From an uncultured Rikenellaceae bacterium (lineage in GTDB: Bacteria > Bacteroidota > Bacteroidia > Bacteroidales > Rikenellaceae), in assembly GCA_910577285.1 (NCBI GenBank), contig CAJTLO010000002.1, forward strand, positions 1-64,000: a stretch of 64,000 nt of DNA, written 5' to 3'. Below, piece after piece: positions 30,453-40,030 of this stretch. The translations under genes and the position numbers were made by a program. How positions within the stretch are numbered: the first letter of the stretch is position 1; each line of letters begins with the position of its first letter. The notes under the pieces are model-generated. The model was not told where the DNA came from. It made no database searches and was given only the letters and a program-made list of their open reading frames with translations.

Positions 30453-31924
30453 AACGAATCCTCCGACATATCTTTCGGGCGGCGCTGCTCGCCGCCGTAG
30501 CGGCGGGCATGGGTGCATGCGTGCTCGGTCCGAAATACCGCAGTCCGGACCTCGCCCTGCCCGATCGTCTTACCGACGAACGACCCGGCAACGACTCGTT
30601 GCTCTTCGCCGACATGCAGTGGTGGGAGGTCTACTCCGATACCACCCTGCGGGCCCTCATCACCGCCACCCTCGAACACAACCGCGACATGCGCATCGCC
30701 GCGGAGCGGGTAGAGGAGCTGGCCCAGTTGCGCCGGATAAACAACGCCGCCATGCTGCCGCAAATAGGCGGCACGCTGGCCGCCGACCGGGAGTGGGAGA
30801 ACTACGGCGGCGACGATCCCGACGTGGGATCGGAATTCGATGCGAAGCTCACCTTCGCCTGGGAGCTGGACCTGTGGGGCAACCTCCGCTGGGCCCGCCG
30901 CAAGGGCATCGCGGAGTACCTCGAATCGGTCGAGACGCAACGGGCGCTCCAAATGACCCTGATCGCCGAAGTGGCGCAGGCCTATTACGAACTCTCCGCA
31001 CTGGACAACGAGCTGACCATCGTCCGCCGGACGCTCGCCACCCGCCAGGAGGGCGTACGGCAGGCCAAGATCCGCTTCGAGGGGGGACTCACCTCCGAAA
31101 CCTCCTACCAGCAGTCGCAGGTGGAGTTGGCCAGTACCGCCACCCTCGTACCGGAACTGGAACGGAAAGTGGCCGCAAAGGAGAATGAAATCGCCCTGCT
31201 GGCGGGCCGGTACCCGGGGCCCATCGAACGGTCGTCGCTCGACAACGCGATGAAACTGCCCCAGGAACTTCCGGTAGGACTGCCCTCCGAACTGCTGCTC
31301 CGCCGGCCCGACGTACGCGCTGCGGAACAGGCGCTCATCGCAGCCAACGCGGCGGTAGGCATGGCCTACACCGACCGCTTTCCGCGCATCCGGCTCACGG
31401 GAGCCTACGGCCTGGAGGGGGACGCCATCGAAAGCATCCTGCGCTCGCCCTACGGTCTGCTGGCCGGAACGCTGACCACCCCCCTCTTTTCGTTCAACGC
31501 CAAACGCGCCAAATACCGCGCACAGCAGCATGCCTACGAACAGGCATGCGCCCGGTACGAAAAAAAGGTACTGACCGTCTTCGGGGAGGTGAACGACGCC
31601 ATCGTGGGCTACAACAGCGCCCGCCGGGCCTGCGTGCTGAAACGGAACCTCGAACAGGCCTCGCGCAAATACGTGGAGCTGGCAAGGCTGCAATACATCA
31701 ACGGCGTCATCAACTACCTCGACGTACTGGATGCCCAGCGCCACTATTTCGACGCGCAGATCGGACTGAGCAATGCCATCCGCGACGAATACATCGCCCT
31801 GGTGCGGCTCTACAAAGCCCTGGGAGGCGGCTGGAACACGCCCCTCGGAGCAGACGGTCCGACGCAGGGCCGACCCGAAGAAGCGCCCCGCCTCTCCGCC
31901 GACCGGGAAGGGGACGAACGCTGA
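30449..31924 (+). CDS. RND outer-membrane factor lipoprotein (NodT/OprM family)
   Basis: A 491-aa TolC-type channel lipoprotein with lipobox AAGMGAC (about 24) followed by VLGPKYRSP, the usual OprM-like start. Two homologous halves each carry long helices (ALITATLEHNRDMRIAAERV; LQYINGVINYLDVLDAQRHYFD) and beta strands for the trimeric barrel-tunnel. It completes the tripartite pump through translational coupling with the pump gene. It ends with a charged tail (EEAPRLSADREGDER). Confidence 0.92.
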   Translation: MKRILRHIFRAALLAAVAAGMGACVLGPKYRSPDLALPDRLTDERPGNDSLLFADMQWWEVYSDTTLRALITATLEHNRDMRIAAERVEELAQLRRINNAAMLPQIGGTLAADREWENYGGDDPDVGSEFDAKLTFAWELDLWGNLRWARRKGIAEYLESVETQRALQMTLIAEVAQAYYELSALDNELTIVRRTLATRQEGVRQAKIRFEGGLTSETSYQQSQVELASTATLVPELERKVAAKENEIALLAGRYPGPIERSSLDNAMKLPQELPVGLPSELLLRRPDVRAAEQALIAANAAVGMAYTDRFPRIRLTGAYGLEGDAIESILRSPYGLLAGTLTTPLFSFNAKRAKYRAQQHAYEQACARYEKKVLTVFGEVNDAIVGYNSARRACVLKRNLEQASRKYVELARLQYINGVINYLDVLDAQRHYFDAQIGLSNAIRDEYIALVRLYKALGGGWNTPLGADGPTQGRPEEAPRLSADREGDER

Positions 31925-32367
31925 CGGCCGGCAACGGACGACTGGCCGCCGGGGCGACTCCCCGCGAGGAGCAAGTGCTTGCCCCTCGTCCGAAAGGAGC
32001 CGGAATACTGGCCGCGGCACTCCGCCGCAACCGCGCCGAACAGGGATTAATGGGCAAGAGATCCCTTTTCCGATCCGGGACACGCCGCAGGGAGCAAGCA
32101 GAGCCAAACGGCTCGCCGACTGAAACGACAGCATCCTGGAAACGAGCCTCCCGGCGCAGGACACAGCTGTCGGTCAACCGAAAGACCGCCTGGGAGCGCC
32201 GGCGACCGGCCCGGCAGGCCCGATTTCATCCGGCTTCGGCCCCGGCCATGACTCCGGCAAGGGAGGGCGCTCCGACAGGCGCTCCCGAAACCGATGTTCC
32301 GGCATATAGGGAAAGTCCCGGCTGCCGGACATGCAATCCTACCGCAACTTCCAACCCTCGCCATACC
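31925..32367. other. Gene-free spacer
   Basis: The frames here continue from neighbouring genes without protein-like composition; no promoter consensus was found. GC-rich throughout. Confidence 0.45.
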
Positions 32368-34095
32368 ATGCGCATCGACCGTCTGACAAGATACCTCCTC
32401 CCCGCGGCAATCCTCCTCGCGGGCATCGGGTGTACGCCGCCCGCCGTCGCTCCCGCACCCCGCACGCTCGAACTCCACCCCTCCACGCTCTTCTTCGCTG
32501 CCGAGGAGGCGGGCGTTCCGAAACGGATCAGCGTCGAAACGGACGCCCCCTCGTTCCGGATTGCGGTGAGCTACTCCGGAGCGGACAAGGAGTGGCTGGA
32601 AACGGCGCAGGGCGAACATCACATCGCAGTATCGCCCCGCAGCATCCACACCGGGGCGCACGAACGAAACGCTCTCCTTACCGTTACGGTCGACGGAGCA
32701 CCCCCGCGTACGGTCGGAATCACGCAAAAAGCCGGCGGCGAGGAGGAGTCCTTTCCGATTACGCTCACCCCCTCTCTCCTCGAATTCCCGGCAGCCGGAA
32801 CATCGGTCGCCCGGGCGAAGATAACCACCGCCGGCAGCGACCTGCGGGTGACGCCGACCGGGGAGGCCGGCTGGTACGAGGTACGCATCGAGAAACAGGA
32901 GCTCGTCGTGGAGGTAGCCCCCAATCCCTCGTCCGAAGCCCGGGAGGGAGAGGCGACCCTATCGAACGCACAGGGAGGGAAAGCCCGGCTGGCCCTCCGG
33001 CAGGCCGGCATTCCCGCCTCGGCTGCCATCCGCCTCGATCCCGCTTCGCTGACCTTCGCCGCTGCGGGCGACGGACTGACGAAAACCGTCGGCATCGTCA
33101 GCTCCGGCAGCGACATCACCGCCACCGTGGCGCCCGGATGCGCCGAATGGTTGGCCGTCGTATCCTCCCGGGAGGAACTCTCCGTCACCGCCGCCGTCAA
33201 CTACGGCGACGAACGCCACGGAGAAGTCACGGTCCGCAATGCGGAAGGGGCGTTCGCCGTGCTGGACATCACCCAGCAGGCAGCAGGCGACACCGGAATC
33301 GTCATCACCCCCGACCGGCTGTCGTTCGGCCCGGAGGGTGGCCGCAGCAATTGCGGAATCACCTCCGCAGGAACGGGGCTGACGGCCGAAACCGCCCCCG
33401 AGAGCAAGGCATGGCTCTCGGCGACCGTCAGCGGCACGCTGCTGGAGGTGACCGTCGCACCGTGGGACGGCCGGGGAGTGCGCACCGGCACGATCGCGGT
33501 ACACACGGCCCAAGGCGACAGGACGGTCCTGCCCGTTTCGCAACAGGGAGCCGCCCTCGACGATCTGTGCGGCACCTGGCAATGGCAGTCGCTCTCCGTC
33601 ACCACGGAGGAGTGGACGCAGGCCGCGACATGTTCCGGTACAGCCACCGTGACACGCGACGGGGACGGGTATGCCCTCGCCGGGATCGCAGGCCACGGCG
33701 TGACGGGACTGGGCGTCGCACCGGAAGCGACCTTCCGCCTGGCGATGCGCAACGGGACGGCGGGCATCGTTTTCGGAGAGGCATTCCGACAGGGAGGTAC
33801 GTCCTACTACTCCGCTCCGCACCTCGAATTCCCGACGGGAATCGTGGAAGCGTGGACGGAGCCGGAAACCTTTCTCCCCGTTTCGATGGAACGGGACGCA
33901 TCGGGCCTCGAACGCCTTCTGTTTCCCGACCGGTTCACGGCCTCTCCGGAACACTTCCCCCACGCCCGCCAACTCTGGGGCGAAACGGCCGCAGTAGACT
34001 ATATCTACTACGAAACGCTCGGCATCGGAGGCAATGCCATTCCCGTCCCCGTAGAGTTCCACCGCCACATCGTACTCTCCCGACAACGCCCCTGA
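32368..34095 (+). CDS. BACON-repeat lipoprotein with lipocalin-like C-terminus
   Basis: A 575-aa lipoprotein; the ATG at 32368 (MRIDRLTRYLLPAAILLAGIGC) gives signal and lipobox. Four consecutive BACON-type domains of about 85 residues follow, each starting like LxLxPSxLxF and ending in xITQxA (about residues 30-115, 120-200, 205-290, 292-375). The last ~195 residues (LCGTWQWQSLSV, a beta-rich tail with GTSYYSAPHLEFPTGIV) resemble Bacteroidota lipocalin-like domains. BACON domains are surface spacers that may bind glycans. It is transcribed toward two other BACON lipoprotein genes. Confidence 0.75.
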   Translation: MRIDRLTRYLLPAAILLAGIGCTPPAVAPAPRTLELHPSTLFFAAEEAGVPKRISVETDAPSFRIAVSYSGADKEWLETAQGEHHIAVSPRSIHTGAHERNALLTVTVDGAPPRTVGITQKAGGEEESFPITLTPSLLEFPAAGTSVARAKITTAGSDLRVTPTGEAGWYEVRIEKQELVVEVAPNPSSEAREGEATLSNAQGGKARLALRQAGIPASAAIRLDPASLTFAAAGDGLTKTVGIVSSGSDITATVAPGCAEWLAVVSSREELSVTAAVNYGDERHGEVTVRNAEGAFAVLDITQQAAGDTGIVITPDRLSFGPEGGRSNCGITSAGTGLTAETAPESKAWLSATVSGTLLEVTVAPWDGRGVRTGTIAVHTAQGDRTVLPVSQQGAALDDLCGTWQWQSLSVTTEEWTQAATCSGTATVTRDGDGYALAGIAGHGVTGLGVAPEATFRLAMRNGTAGIVFGEAFRQGGTSYYSAPHLEFPTGIVEAWTEPETFLPVSMERDASGLERLLFPDRFTASPEHFPHARQLWGETAAVDYIYYETLGIGGNAIPVPVEFHRHIVLSRQRP

Positions 34096-34363
34096 CGGTC
34101 CCGACAGCTCCCGACGAGCAAGGGAGGCACCGTCCGCAAAAAGCCGACCGGATCTCCCCCCCCCGCCGATCCGGCCAAAGGATTGCACTCGCACCGATCA
34201 CCGCCCCGCAACGGAGCGACGGAAGGCAACCGGCCCCGGAGGAAACGACCGACGATGCGGCCCCCGCCCGGGACCGACAAGCGGGTGCACCGGAGCCCCC
34301 GATCGGAAAAAGTACGGCCAAAGCGGACCGCACACCGCCCTCCACACGCTCCGGATACAAAAC
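34096..34363. other. Convergent spacer without gene
   Basis: Lies between two converging BACON lipoprotein genes. No coding signal beyond antisense frames. The minus-strand terminator is at its right end. Confidence 0.45.
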
Positions 34364-34385
34364 GTGCGGGACCGAAGTCCCGCAC
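34364..34385 (-). terminator. Terminator of leftward BACON lipoprotein gene
   Basis: On the minus strand a 9-bp perfect stem GTGCGGGAC/GTCCCGCAC is closed by a TTCG tetraloop and followed by GTTTTG. It lies 70 bases past the stop at 34455. Confidence 0.7.
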
Positions 34386-34454
34386 GCCACCTATGAAAAG
34401 AGAGGAAGACCGCCGGCTTCGGATGCCCGGCCACACCGACCTCTTCCGTCCTGC

Positions 34455-35996
34455 TCAACCCACGACCTCCAGGGCAAGCGGCCCCTCGTAACTGCCCGTC
34501 ACGCGATACATGGCATCGGAAACCAGGTCCCACACCAATCGGTAGGTACCGTCTTCCGCACCCGTGACGGTCAGCGTACCGCCGGTAATGCGGGCCTCTT
34601 CACCGTTGTACTTGCCGTCCCGCATCCGCAGGTACCAGGTCGCTTTCGCCGTCTGGGGATGGTTCCACAGCCCGCGTTCGCCCCCGCTGACAGTAAACGG
34701 TTCGGGCATAACGGACGTTCCGTCCTCGTTCTTAGTGTCGAAATTGGGTACCAGCCGATAGGTTCCGTCGGGTATCCGATACACTCCCTCCTCGTTCCCG
34801 GCGATCGGATTCGTGGCAAGGGTCAGCTTCAACAATTCGCCCGAACCGGTATACCTCCCCACGTTGGCCATATACTCCATGGTTCCGTTCCACAACGCGA
34901 CCTCCCATTGGGTATAGGGAAAATCCCGCTTCTCGTTGTTGGGATAGACAATCGCCCGGGTGCCGGCGAGGGCCTCCATCTCCACACTTTCGGTAATCGT
35001 ACTCTGGAACTCCGGCTTTCCGGTTTGCGTTACCGTCACCACGAAAGGCCCAATGCCCTCTTCGCCGGTATAGATCACGATACGCCCCGTACGCGGTTCG
35101 GGCGATTCGTTCCTGTTGTTATTCAGCAACACCATCAGGCCGACACGGTCCGAGATATCGTTCCTGCGCAACGTAATCCAGTCGGTCGCGGCGGAATCGT
35201 ACTCCACCCGATAACCCCAATCGACATTCACGGCCCGTATATCGATCGAGTAATTCCAGTTCTCGCCGAGATAATTGAATACGAAACCCTCTTCGGGAGT
35301 TGCTCCGTTGCTGAGTTCGACCGCGAGCGAGGGCGGTATCACCTTCTCCTGCTGCACCACGCGCACCACTTTCGGCGCGACGGACTCCACGCTCGGCACG
35401 ACGGTGATCTTCCCCGCCCGTTCCACGGTATCGGGATTGTCGCTGACCGCCACGGTGAACCTCCCGCCGTCTACGGTAACGGTTATCCATCCGCGGGCAG
35501 CCTCCTCCGTCTCCACACTCCAGGCAAGCCCCTCGCCCCGGGTCGTCACGGTCACCTCCTGTGCGGGAGCCCCTTCCGCCCTGAAGGTCAGCGAGGCCGG
35601 GTCCACCGCAACGGAGTAAACGACCGGTGCCGACGAAGACTCCTGAACGATCGTCACGGTCTTGGCCTTCGCCTTGATGCCGCTGCCGCCCACGGCGCCG
35701 ACCGTCAGGGAGGCGGTACGCCGTTCGTCCCGCGGATTATCCGCCACGGCCACCGTCAGTATTCCCTTCTCATGGTCGGCGGTCACCTCCACCCATTCCG
35801 AGGCGCTTCCGGCAAGTTTGTATTCCCATCCGACCCCCACGGCCCGTACCGCAACCTCCTGCGGCGAGGCCGCCTCCGCTGCGAAGAAGAGCGACGCGGG
35901 CGATAGGTCGAGCGAAGCCTCCTCCCCTTGCCCCTTCGGGGTACACGATGCGGCCGCAAGAGAGGCCGCGACGATCATGAACAATCTTTTTTTCAT
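34455..35996 (-). CDS. BACON-domain lipoprotein (513 aa)
   Basis: Signal peptide and lipobox (SLAAASC, about 18) are followed by two clear BACON domains (LDLSPASLFFAAEAASPQEV...KTVTIVQ and VDPASLTFRAEGAPAQEV...VRVVQQ), a third divergent one, and a C-terminal beta domain of about 170 residues (YRIPDGTYRLVPNF, ARITGGTLTVTGAEDGTYRL). Expected at the cell surface. It lies downstream of another BACON lipoprotein gene on the same strand with a 136-base gap; a weakly linked operon is likely. Confidence 0.78.
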   Translation of the reverse strand: MKKRLFMIVAASLAAASCTPKGQGEEASLDLSPASLFFAAEAASPQEVAVRAVGVGWEYKLAGSASEWVEVTADHEKGILTVAVADNPRDERRTASLTVGAVGGSGIKAKAKTVTIVQESSSAPVVYSVAVDPASLTFRAEGAPAQEVTVTTRGEGLAWSVETEEAARGWITVTVDGGRFTVAVSDNPDTVERAGKITVVPSVESVAPKVVRVVQQEKVIPPSLAVELSNGATPEEGFVFNYLGENWNYSIDIRAVNVDWGYRVEYDSAATDWITLRRNDISDRVGLMVLLNNNRNESPEPRTGRIVIYTGEEGIGPFVVTVTQTGKPEFQSTITESVEMEALAGTRAIVYPNNEKRDFPYTQWEVALWNGTMEYMANVGRYTGSGELLKLTLATNPIAGNEEGVYRIPDGTYRLVPNFDTKNEDGTSVMPEPFTVSGGERGLWNHPQTAKATWYLRMRDGKYNGEEARITGGTLTVTGAEDGTYRLVWDLVSDAMYRVTGSYEGPLALEVVG

Positions 35997-36132
35997 GGTT
36001 GAATCCGTTCATTTTAGGTTAGTTGAATCCGAAATATCCGAGTCCCGCTCCTCCGGCGGACTCCCGCATCTCCCGATGCCGTCCCACCGGTCGAACAATC
36101 CCGTGCGCATTTTCAGGGACAGAGGCGTAGCG

Positions 36133-37593
36133 CTACCTGGTGGGAGGAATGATGTACCACGGATAGATGCGTCCCTTCGAGCCTGCCGGCTGTTCGACAC
36201 CCGTACCGAGCACCACCCTGCCGTCCGGCGAAACATACTTGATAAAGATGTCGGAAGGAATGATGAGGCCGTATTCGGCGTACACCCATTCGGCCACCGT
36301 ACCCAGCGTGACGCCCGCATCGAGATCGTACACCATGCCTCCGGCCATGGGCAGCGCGATGAACGCAATCCCCTCATCGGTCACATGCACTCCCTTGGCG
36401 CCGTCGAACTCCTCCAGTACGACGGTCTTCTCCGTTTCGGTATTGTAGAAGGCCGGACAGACGGATGCCGAAACCGAGTAATCGTCGTTCAGCACAATCT
36501 TCTGGTAGGCGCCGGAGATCCACTCTCCCGAAGGACTCATCTTATAGATTTCGGCCTGGCAGACCATCCCGTCGGCATAGTAGAAGGTCTCGTCCTCTAC
36601 GGTCACCGACTTGATCTCGTGCACATCCTCGCCGACATACCGCACCCGGTCCTCCTTCCAGTAGATCATGGCGCCGTCGCTGTTTTCCCATGTCGTACCG
36701 TAGACGACCGAGCCGTCGGCGGAGATGCCGCGTGCCATGGCTCCCACGACGAACTCCTGTCCCTTGAAATTCTTCGCAGGCAGGGGGAGTATCCGCCCCC
36801 GGCCGTTCTCCCAGATCACCGGACAGTAGGGATTGAGGCGCTCTCCCGCCTGTTTCTCCCGGCGGGCATACCCCACCCATTTGGAACCGTCGGCCGAAAC
36901 GCCCATCACGCAACCCCGATCCACGCACCCCTCCGGCACGCCGGAGAGCATGTAGTCGCCGTTCAGCTCGAAAAGGATCGAGCCGCCGTTTCGGTGGTCG
37001 GAGATGAAGAGCTGACCGTAATCGGTAATGGCAAAGGGCTGACTGCAGGTGAGCAGCGAAGAGGGGAAGGGACCCAGGTCGATCCGCTCTCCCGTTTCGG
37101 TGTCGATGATGACCGGATGGTAGTCCCAGGCATCGCCCCCCATCGCCTTGTTCGTGAACCCGCCGATGTACCTGCCGCCGGGCGATACCACACCGCCGTT
37201 CTGGAACGCCCGCTCCTTGCGGAAACGGTTGATGGAGAGGTCGGGCGCCAATTGGCAGACGGCAATTTGCTGCGATGCACGGGCGGCCTTCACCGTAACG
37301 GTCGCGCTCCGCTCCATCGCCGCAGGATTGTCGTCCACCGAGAGGACGAGCATAGTGCCGTCGGCGCCGGGTTCCGCCTTCACCCACGAGGCGGAAACCT
37401 CCGTCGTCCAACGCGCCGGAGAGGTTTCGACCGTAATCACCAGGGGGTCGCCCCCCGTACCGGGAAACGTACACCCCGCCTGGCTGAGACTGACATACTG
37501 AATCTTTTCCTGTTCCGGCTGCCTGCAGGCCGACAGGGCGAAAAGCACCAGAGCGCACCCTGTGAAGCTCCTGAGAATAAATTGCTTTTTCAT
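36133..37593 (-). CDS. BACON lipoprotein with beta-propeller-like repeats
   Basis: A 486-aa lipoprotein (lipobox VLFALSAC, about 23). One BACON-type domain (about 30-115, TVTVKAARASQQIAVCQL) precedes repeats reminiscent of a beta-propeller: VVSPGGRYIGGF, GVSADGSKWVGYA, GISADGSVVYGT, KMSPSGEWISGAY, YVSPDGRVVLGTG. The S-x-D-G motifs mark blade strands. Possible glycan or protein recognition at the surface; no catalytic residues seen. A TATATTTG box (37667-37660, minus) lies 66 bases upstream. Confidence 0.72.
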   Translation of the reverse strand: MKKQFILRSFTGCALVLFALSACRQPEQEKIQYVSLSQAGCTFPGTGGDPLVITVETSPARWTTEVSASWVKAEPGADGTMLVLSVDDNPAAMERSATVTVKAARASQQIAVCQLAPDLSINRFRKERAFQNGGVVSPGGRYIGGFTNKAMGGDAWDYHPVIIDTETGERIDLGPFPSSLLTCSQPFAITDYGQLFISDHRNGGSILFELNGDYMLSGVPEGCVDRGCVMGVSADGSKWVGYARREKQAGERLNPYCPVIWENGRGRILPLPAKNFKGQEFVVGAMARGISADGSVVYGTTWENSDGAMIYWKEDRVRYVGEDVHEIKSVTVEDETFYYADGMVCQAEIYKMSPSGEWISGAYQKIVLNDDYSVSASVCPAFYNTETEKTVVLEEFDGAKGVHVTDEGIAFIALPMAGGMVYDLDAGVTLGTVAEWVYAEYGLIIPSDIFIKYVSPDGRVVLGTGVEQPAGSKGRIYPWYIIPPTR

Positions 37594-38023
37594 GATAAGT
37601 TAGTCGTTTAAAGGTTATTGCATCTCATCTGCATGAATCGTCCGACATCCATACGAAAACAAATATAATATTAAAATACTACATATAAATTGATTGTTCA
37701 TATTATTTCACATTTTATTCACACAAATACAAATGCAACATATACGACTTTTTTATGGACAGATCCATGGATTTCCCCGACCGCAACCTCTATTTTTACG
37801 GAAACGAGAAATCGTGTTATATTCGCAGACAAAAGCGCAACGAACCTGCAATTCTGTCACCCCTCGCGACACGTCCTTGACAGGCTGACAGCCCGCAGGT
37901 GACAGTTTGTACACCTCTCCCCATTTGGCATACAATGTGTTGCAGATGCTCGCGCAAGTGCGAAAGCGCCCGCAACGCAACGAAGAACACGATACGACAT
38001 ATCAAACCTAAATAAACAAAGTC
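37594..38023. promoter_or_regulatory. Divergent regulatory region upstream of groES and BACON gene
   Basis: TATATTTG on the minus strand (37667-37660) serves the leftward lipoprotein. On the groES side hexamer TGACAG occurs at 37878, 37886 and 37900, with its complement CTGTCA at 37854, about 120-170 bases before the groES ATG. No CIRCE element (HrcA site) was found. The repeats may bind a stress regulator. Confidence 0.45.
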
Positions 38024-38293
38024 ATGAACATCAAACCGTTATCAGACAGAGTTTTGATACAGCCCAATCCGGCTGAGGAGAGGACGGCGGCAGGCCTCAT
38101 CATTCCCGACACCGCAAAAGAGAAACCGCTTGCAGGCAAGGTCGTGGCGGTAGGTCCCGGCACTTCCGAAGTGAAGATGGAGGTCAAGGAGGGCGACGAG
38201 GTACTCTACGGCAAATATGCGGGCACGGAAGTGACCGTGGAGGGAGAAACCTACCTCATCATGCGCCAGAGCGACATCTTCGCGATCATCTAA
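38024..38293 (+). CDS. groES: Co-chaperonin GroES
   Basis: An 89-aa co-chaperonin. It starts MNIKPLSDRVLIQP and contains AGLIIPDTAKEKPL (mobile-loop region, about 27-40), GKVVAVGPG and the C-terminal SDIFAII. It caps GroEL and controls folding cycles in the cytoplasm. groEL follows after 36 bases. Confidence 0.97.
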   Translation: MNIKPLSDRVLIQPNPAEERTAAGLIIPDTAKEKPLAGKVVAVGPGTSEVKMEVKEGDEVLYGKYAGTEVTVEGETYLIMRQSDIFAII

Positions 38294-38329
38294 CTCATTT
38301 CACACCATTAAAATAAAAACCATACAGCC

Positions 38330-39964
38330 ATGGCTAAAGAGATAAAATACAATGCGGAAGCCCGCGAGCTTCTGAAAGAGGGCGTCGACGCACTCGCCGA
38401 CGCGGTGAAGGTAACGCTCGGCCCGAAGGGCAGGAATGTGATCATCGACCGCAAGTTCGGTGCACCGCACATCACCAAGGACGGTGTGTCGGTGGCCAAG
38501 GAGGTGGAGCTCGAGGAGCCGTTCGCCAACATGGGCGCACAGATCGTCAAGGAGGTAGCCTCCAAAACCAATGACGATGCCGGCGACGGTACCACGACCG
38601 CTACGGTGCTCGCACAGGCCATCATCGGCGTAGGTATCAAGAACGTCACCGCAGGCGCGAACCCGATGGACCTCAAGAGGGGTATCGACAAGGCCGTCGC
38701 TGCCGTGGTGGAGAACCTCCGCACGCAGAGCCAGGCGGTAGGCGACCACATCGAGAAGATCGAACAGGTAGCCACCATCTCGGCCAACAACGACAACACG
38801 ATCGGTTCGCTCATCGCCGAGGCCATGAGCAAGGTGAACAAGGAAGGCGTCATCACCGTGGAAGAGGCCAAAGGCACGGAAACGACCGTAGAGGTAGTGG
38901 AAGGCATGCAGTTCGACCGGGGTTACATCTCGGCCTACTTCGTGACCGACACCGAAAAGATGGAAGCCCAGCTCGACAAGCCGCTCATCCTCATCACCGA
39001 TAAGAAGATCTCCACCATGAAGGAGATCATGAGCGTCCTCGAACCGGTGGCACAGAACGGTCGTTCGCTCGTGATCATCGCCGAGGATGTGGACGGCGAA
39101 GCGCTCTCGTCGCTGGTAGTGAACAAACTGCGCGGTACCCTCAAGATCGCCGCAGTGAAAGCTCCCGGCTTCGGCGACCGTCGCAAGGAGATGCTCGAAG
39201 ACATCGCCACCCTCACGGGCGGTACCTACATCACCGCCGACAAGGGATACCGGCTGGAGGATGTGAAGCTCGAAATGCTGGGTACGGCCGATAAGGTGAC
39301 CATCAACAAGGAGAACACCACCATCGTGGACGGTGCCGGCGACAAGGAGACCATCAAGGCCCGCGTGGCTCAGATCCGCAAGCAGATCGAAACCACCACG
39401 TCCGACTACGACCGCGAAAAGCTGCAGGAGCGGCTCGCGAAACTGGCAGGCGGCGTAGCGGTACTCTACGTGGGTGCAGCCACCGAAGTGGAGATGAAAG
39501 AGAAGAAAGACCGCGTAGAGGATGCGCTCGCAGCGACCCGCGCAGCCGTAGAGGAAGGTATCATTCCCGGCGGCGGCGTAGCCTACATCCGTGCCTCGGC
39601 GGCGCTCGAGCAGCTCAAAGGCGAGAACGACGACGAGACCACCGGTATCGCCATCGTGAAGAGGGCCATCGAAGAGCCGCTCCGCCAGATCGTAGCCAAC
39701 GCCGGCGGCGAAGGTTCGGTCGTTGTCAACAAGGTGCGCGAAGGGAAAGGTGCTTTCGGCTACAATGCCCGCAGCGACCGTTACGAGGACATGCTCGAAG
39801 CGGGCATCCTCGACCCGACCAAAGTGGCTCGCGTAGCGCTTGAGAACGCCGCTTCGATCGCCTCCATGTTCCTCACCACCGAGTGCGTGCTGGCCGAGAA
39901 GAAGGAGCCCCTGCCCCCGATGCCGGCAGGTGCCCCCGGCATGAACGGCATGGGCATGATGTAA
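38330..39964 (+). CDS. groEL: Chaperonin GroEL
   Basis: A 544-aa ATPase chaperonin of usual length. Visible are TLGPKGRNVIID, the nucleotide-binding DGTTTATVLAQ (about 87-97), the apical VEGMQFDRGYISAYF, the equatorial GGGVAYIRA and the Met/Gly-rich tail ending NGMGMM. It folds cytosolic proteins with GroES. A strong terminator follows at 39997-40030. Confidence 0.98.
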   Translation: MAKEIKYNAEARELLKEGVDALADAVKVTLGPKGRNVIIDRKFGAPHITKDGVSVAKEVELEEPFANMGAQIVKEVASKTNDDAGDGTTTATVLAQAIIGVGIKNVTAGANPMDLKRGIDKAVAAVVENLRTQSQAVGDHIEKIEQVATISANNDNTIGSLIAEAMSKVNKEGVITVEEAKGTETTVEVVEGMQFDRGYISAYFVTDTEKMEAQLDKPLILITDKKISTMKEIMSVLEPVAQNGRSLVIIAEDVDGEALSSLVVNKLRGTLKIAAVKAPGFGDRRKEMLEDIATLTGGTYITADKGYRLEDVKLEMLGTADKVTINKENTTIVDGAGDKETIKARVAQIRKQIETTTSDYDREKLQERLAKLAGGVAVLYVGAATEVEMKEKKDRVEDALAATRAAVEEGIIPGGGVAYIRASAALEQLKGENDDETTGIAIVKRAIEEPLRQIVANAGGEGSVVVNKVREGKGAFGYNARSDRYEDMLEAGILDPTKVARVALENAASIASMFLTTECVLAEKKEPLPPMPAGAPGMNGMGMM

Positions 39965-39996
39965 ACAAAAGGTGCGCCGGTAAGGCGCCCGCACGT

Positions 39997-40030
39997 AAAA
40001 GGCTGTCCGTCTACCGACGGACAGCCTTTT
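39997..40030 (+). terminator. Terminator of groES-groEL
   Basis: AAAAGGCTGTCCGTC and GACGGACAGCCTTTT pair around TACC, giving an 11-bp GC core followed by a T-run; 33 bases after the groEL stop. Its symmetric A/T flanks could work in both directions. Confidence 0.85.

Noticed and set aside
26088..30518. 1476-codon leftward frame opposite the RND genes
   Set aside because: Mirrors the codon structure of the real rightward adaptor and pump genes; composition is His/Asp/Gly-rich with no domain, typical of antisense of GC-rich genes.
31546..34095. 849-codon frame including the BACON lipoprotein
   Set aside because: Only the part from the ATG at 32368, with a lipoprotein signal, is protein-like; the upstream part overlaps the outer-membrane factor gene in another frame.
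32331..35906. 1191-codon rightward frame across two BACON genes
   Set aside because: Runs out of frame through one gene and antisense through the next; Arg/His-rich without domains.
38000..38023. CIRCE element upstream of groES
   Set aside because: No TTAGCACTC-N9-GAGTGCTAA or close variant is present.
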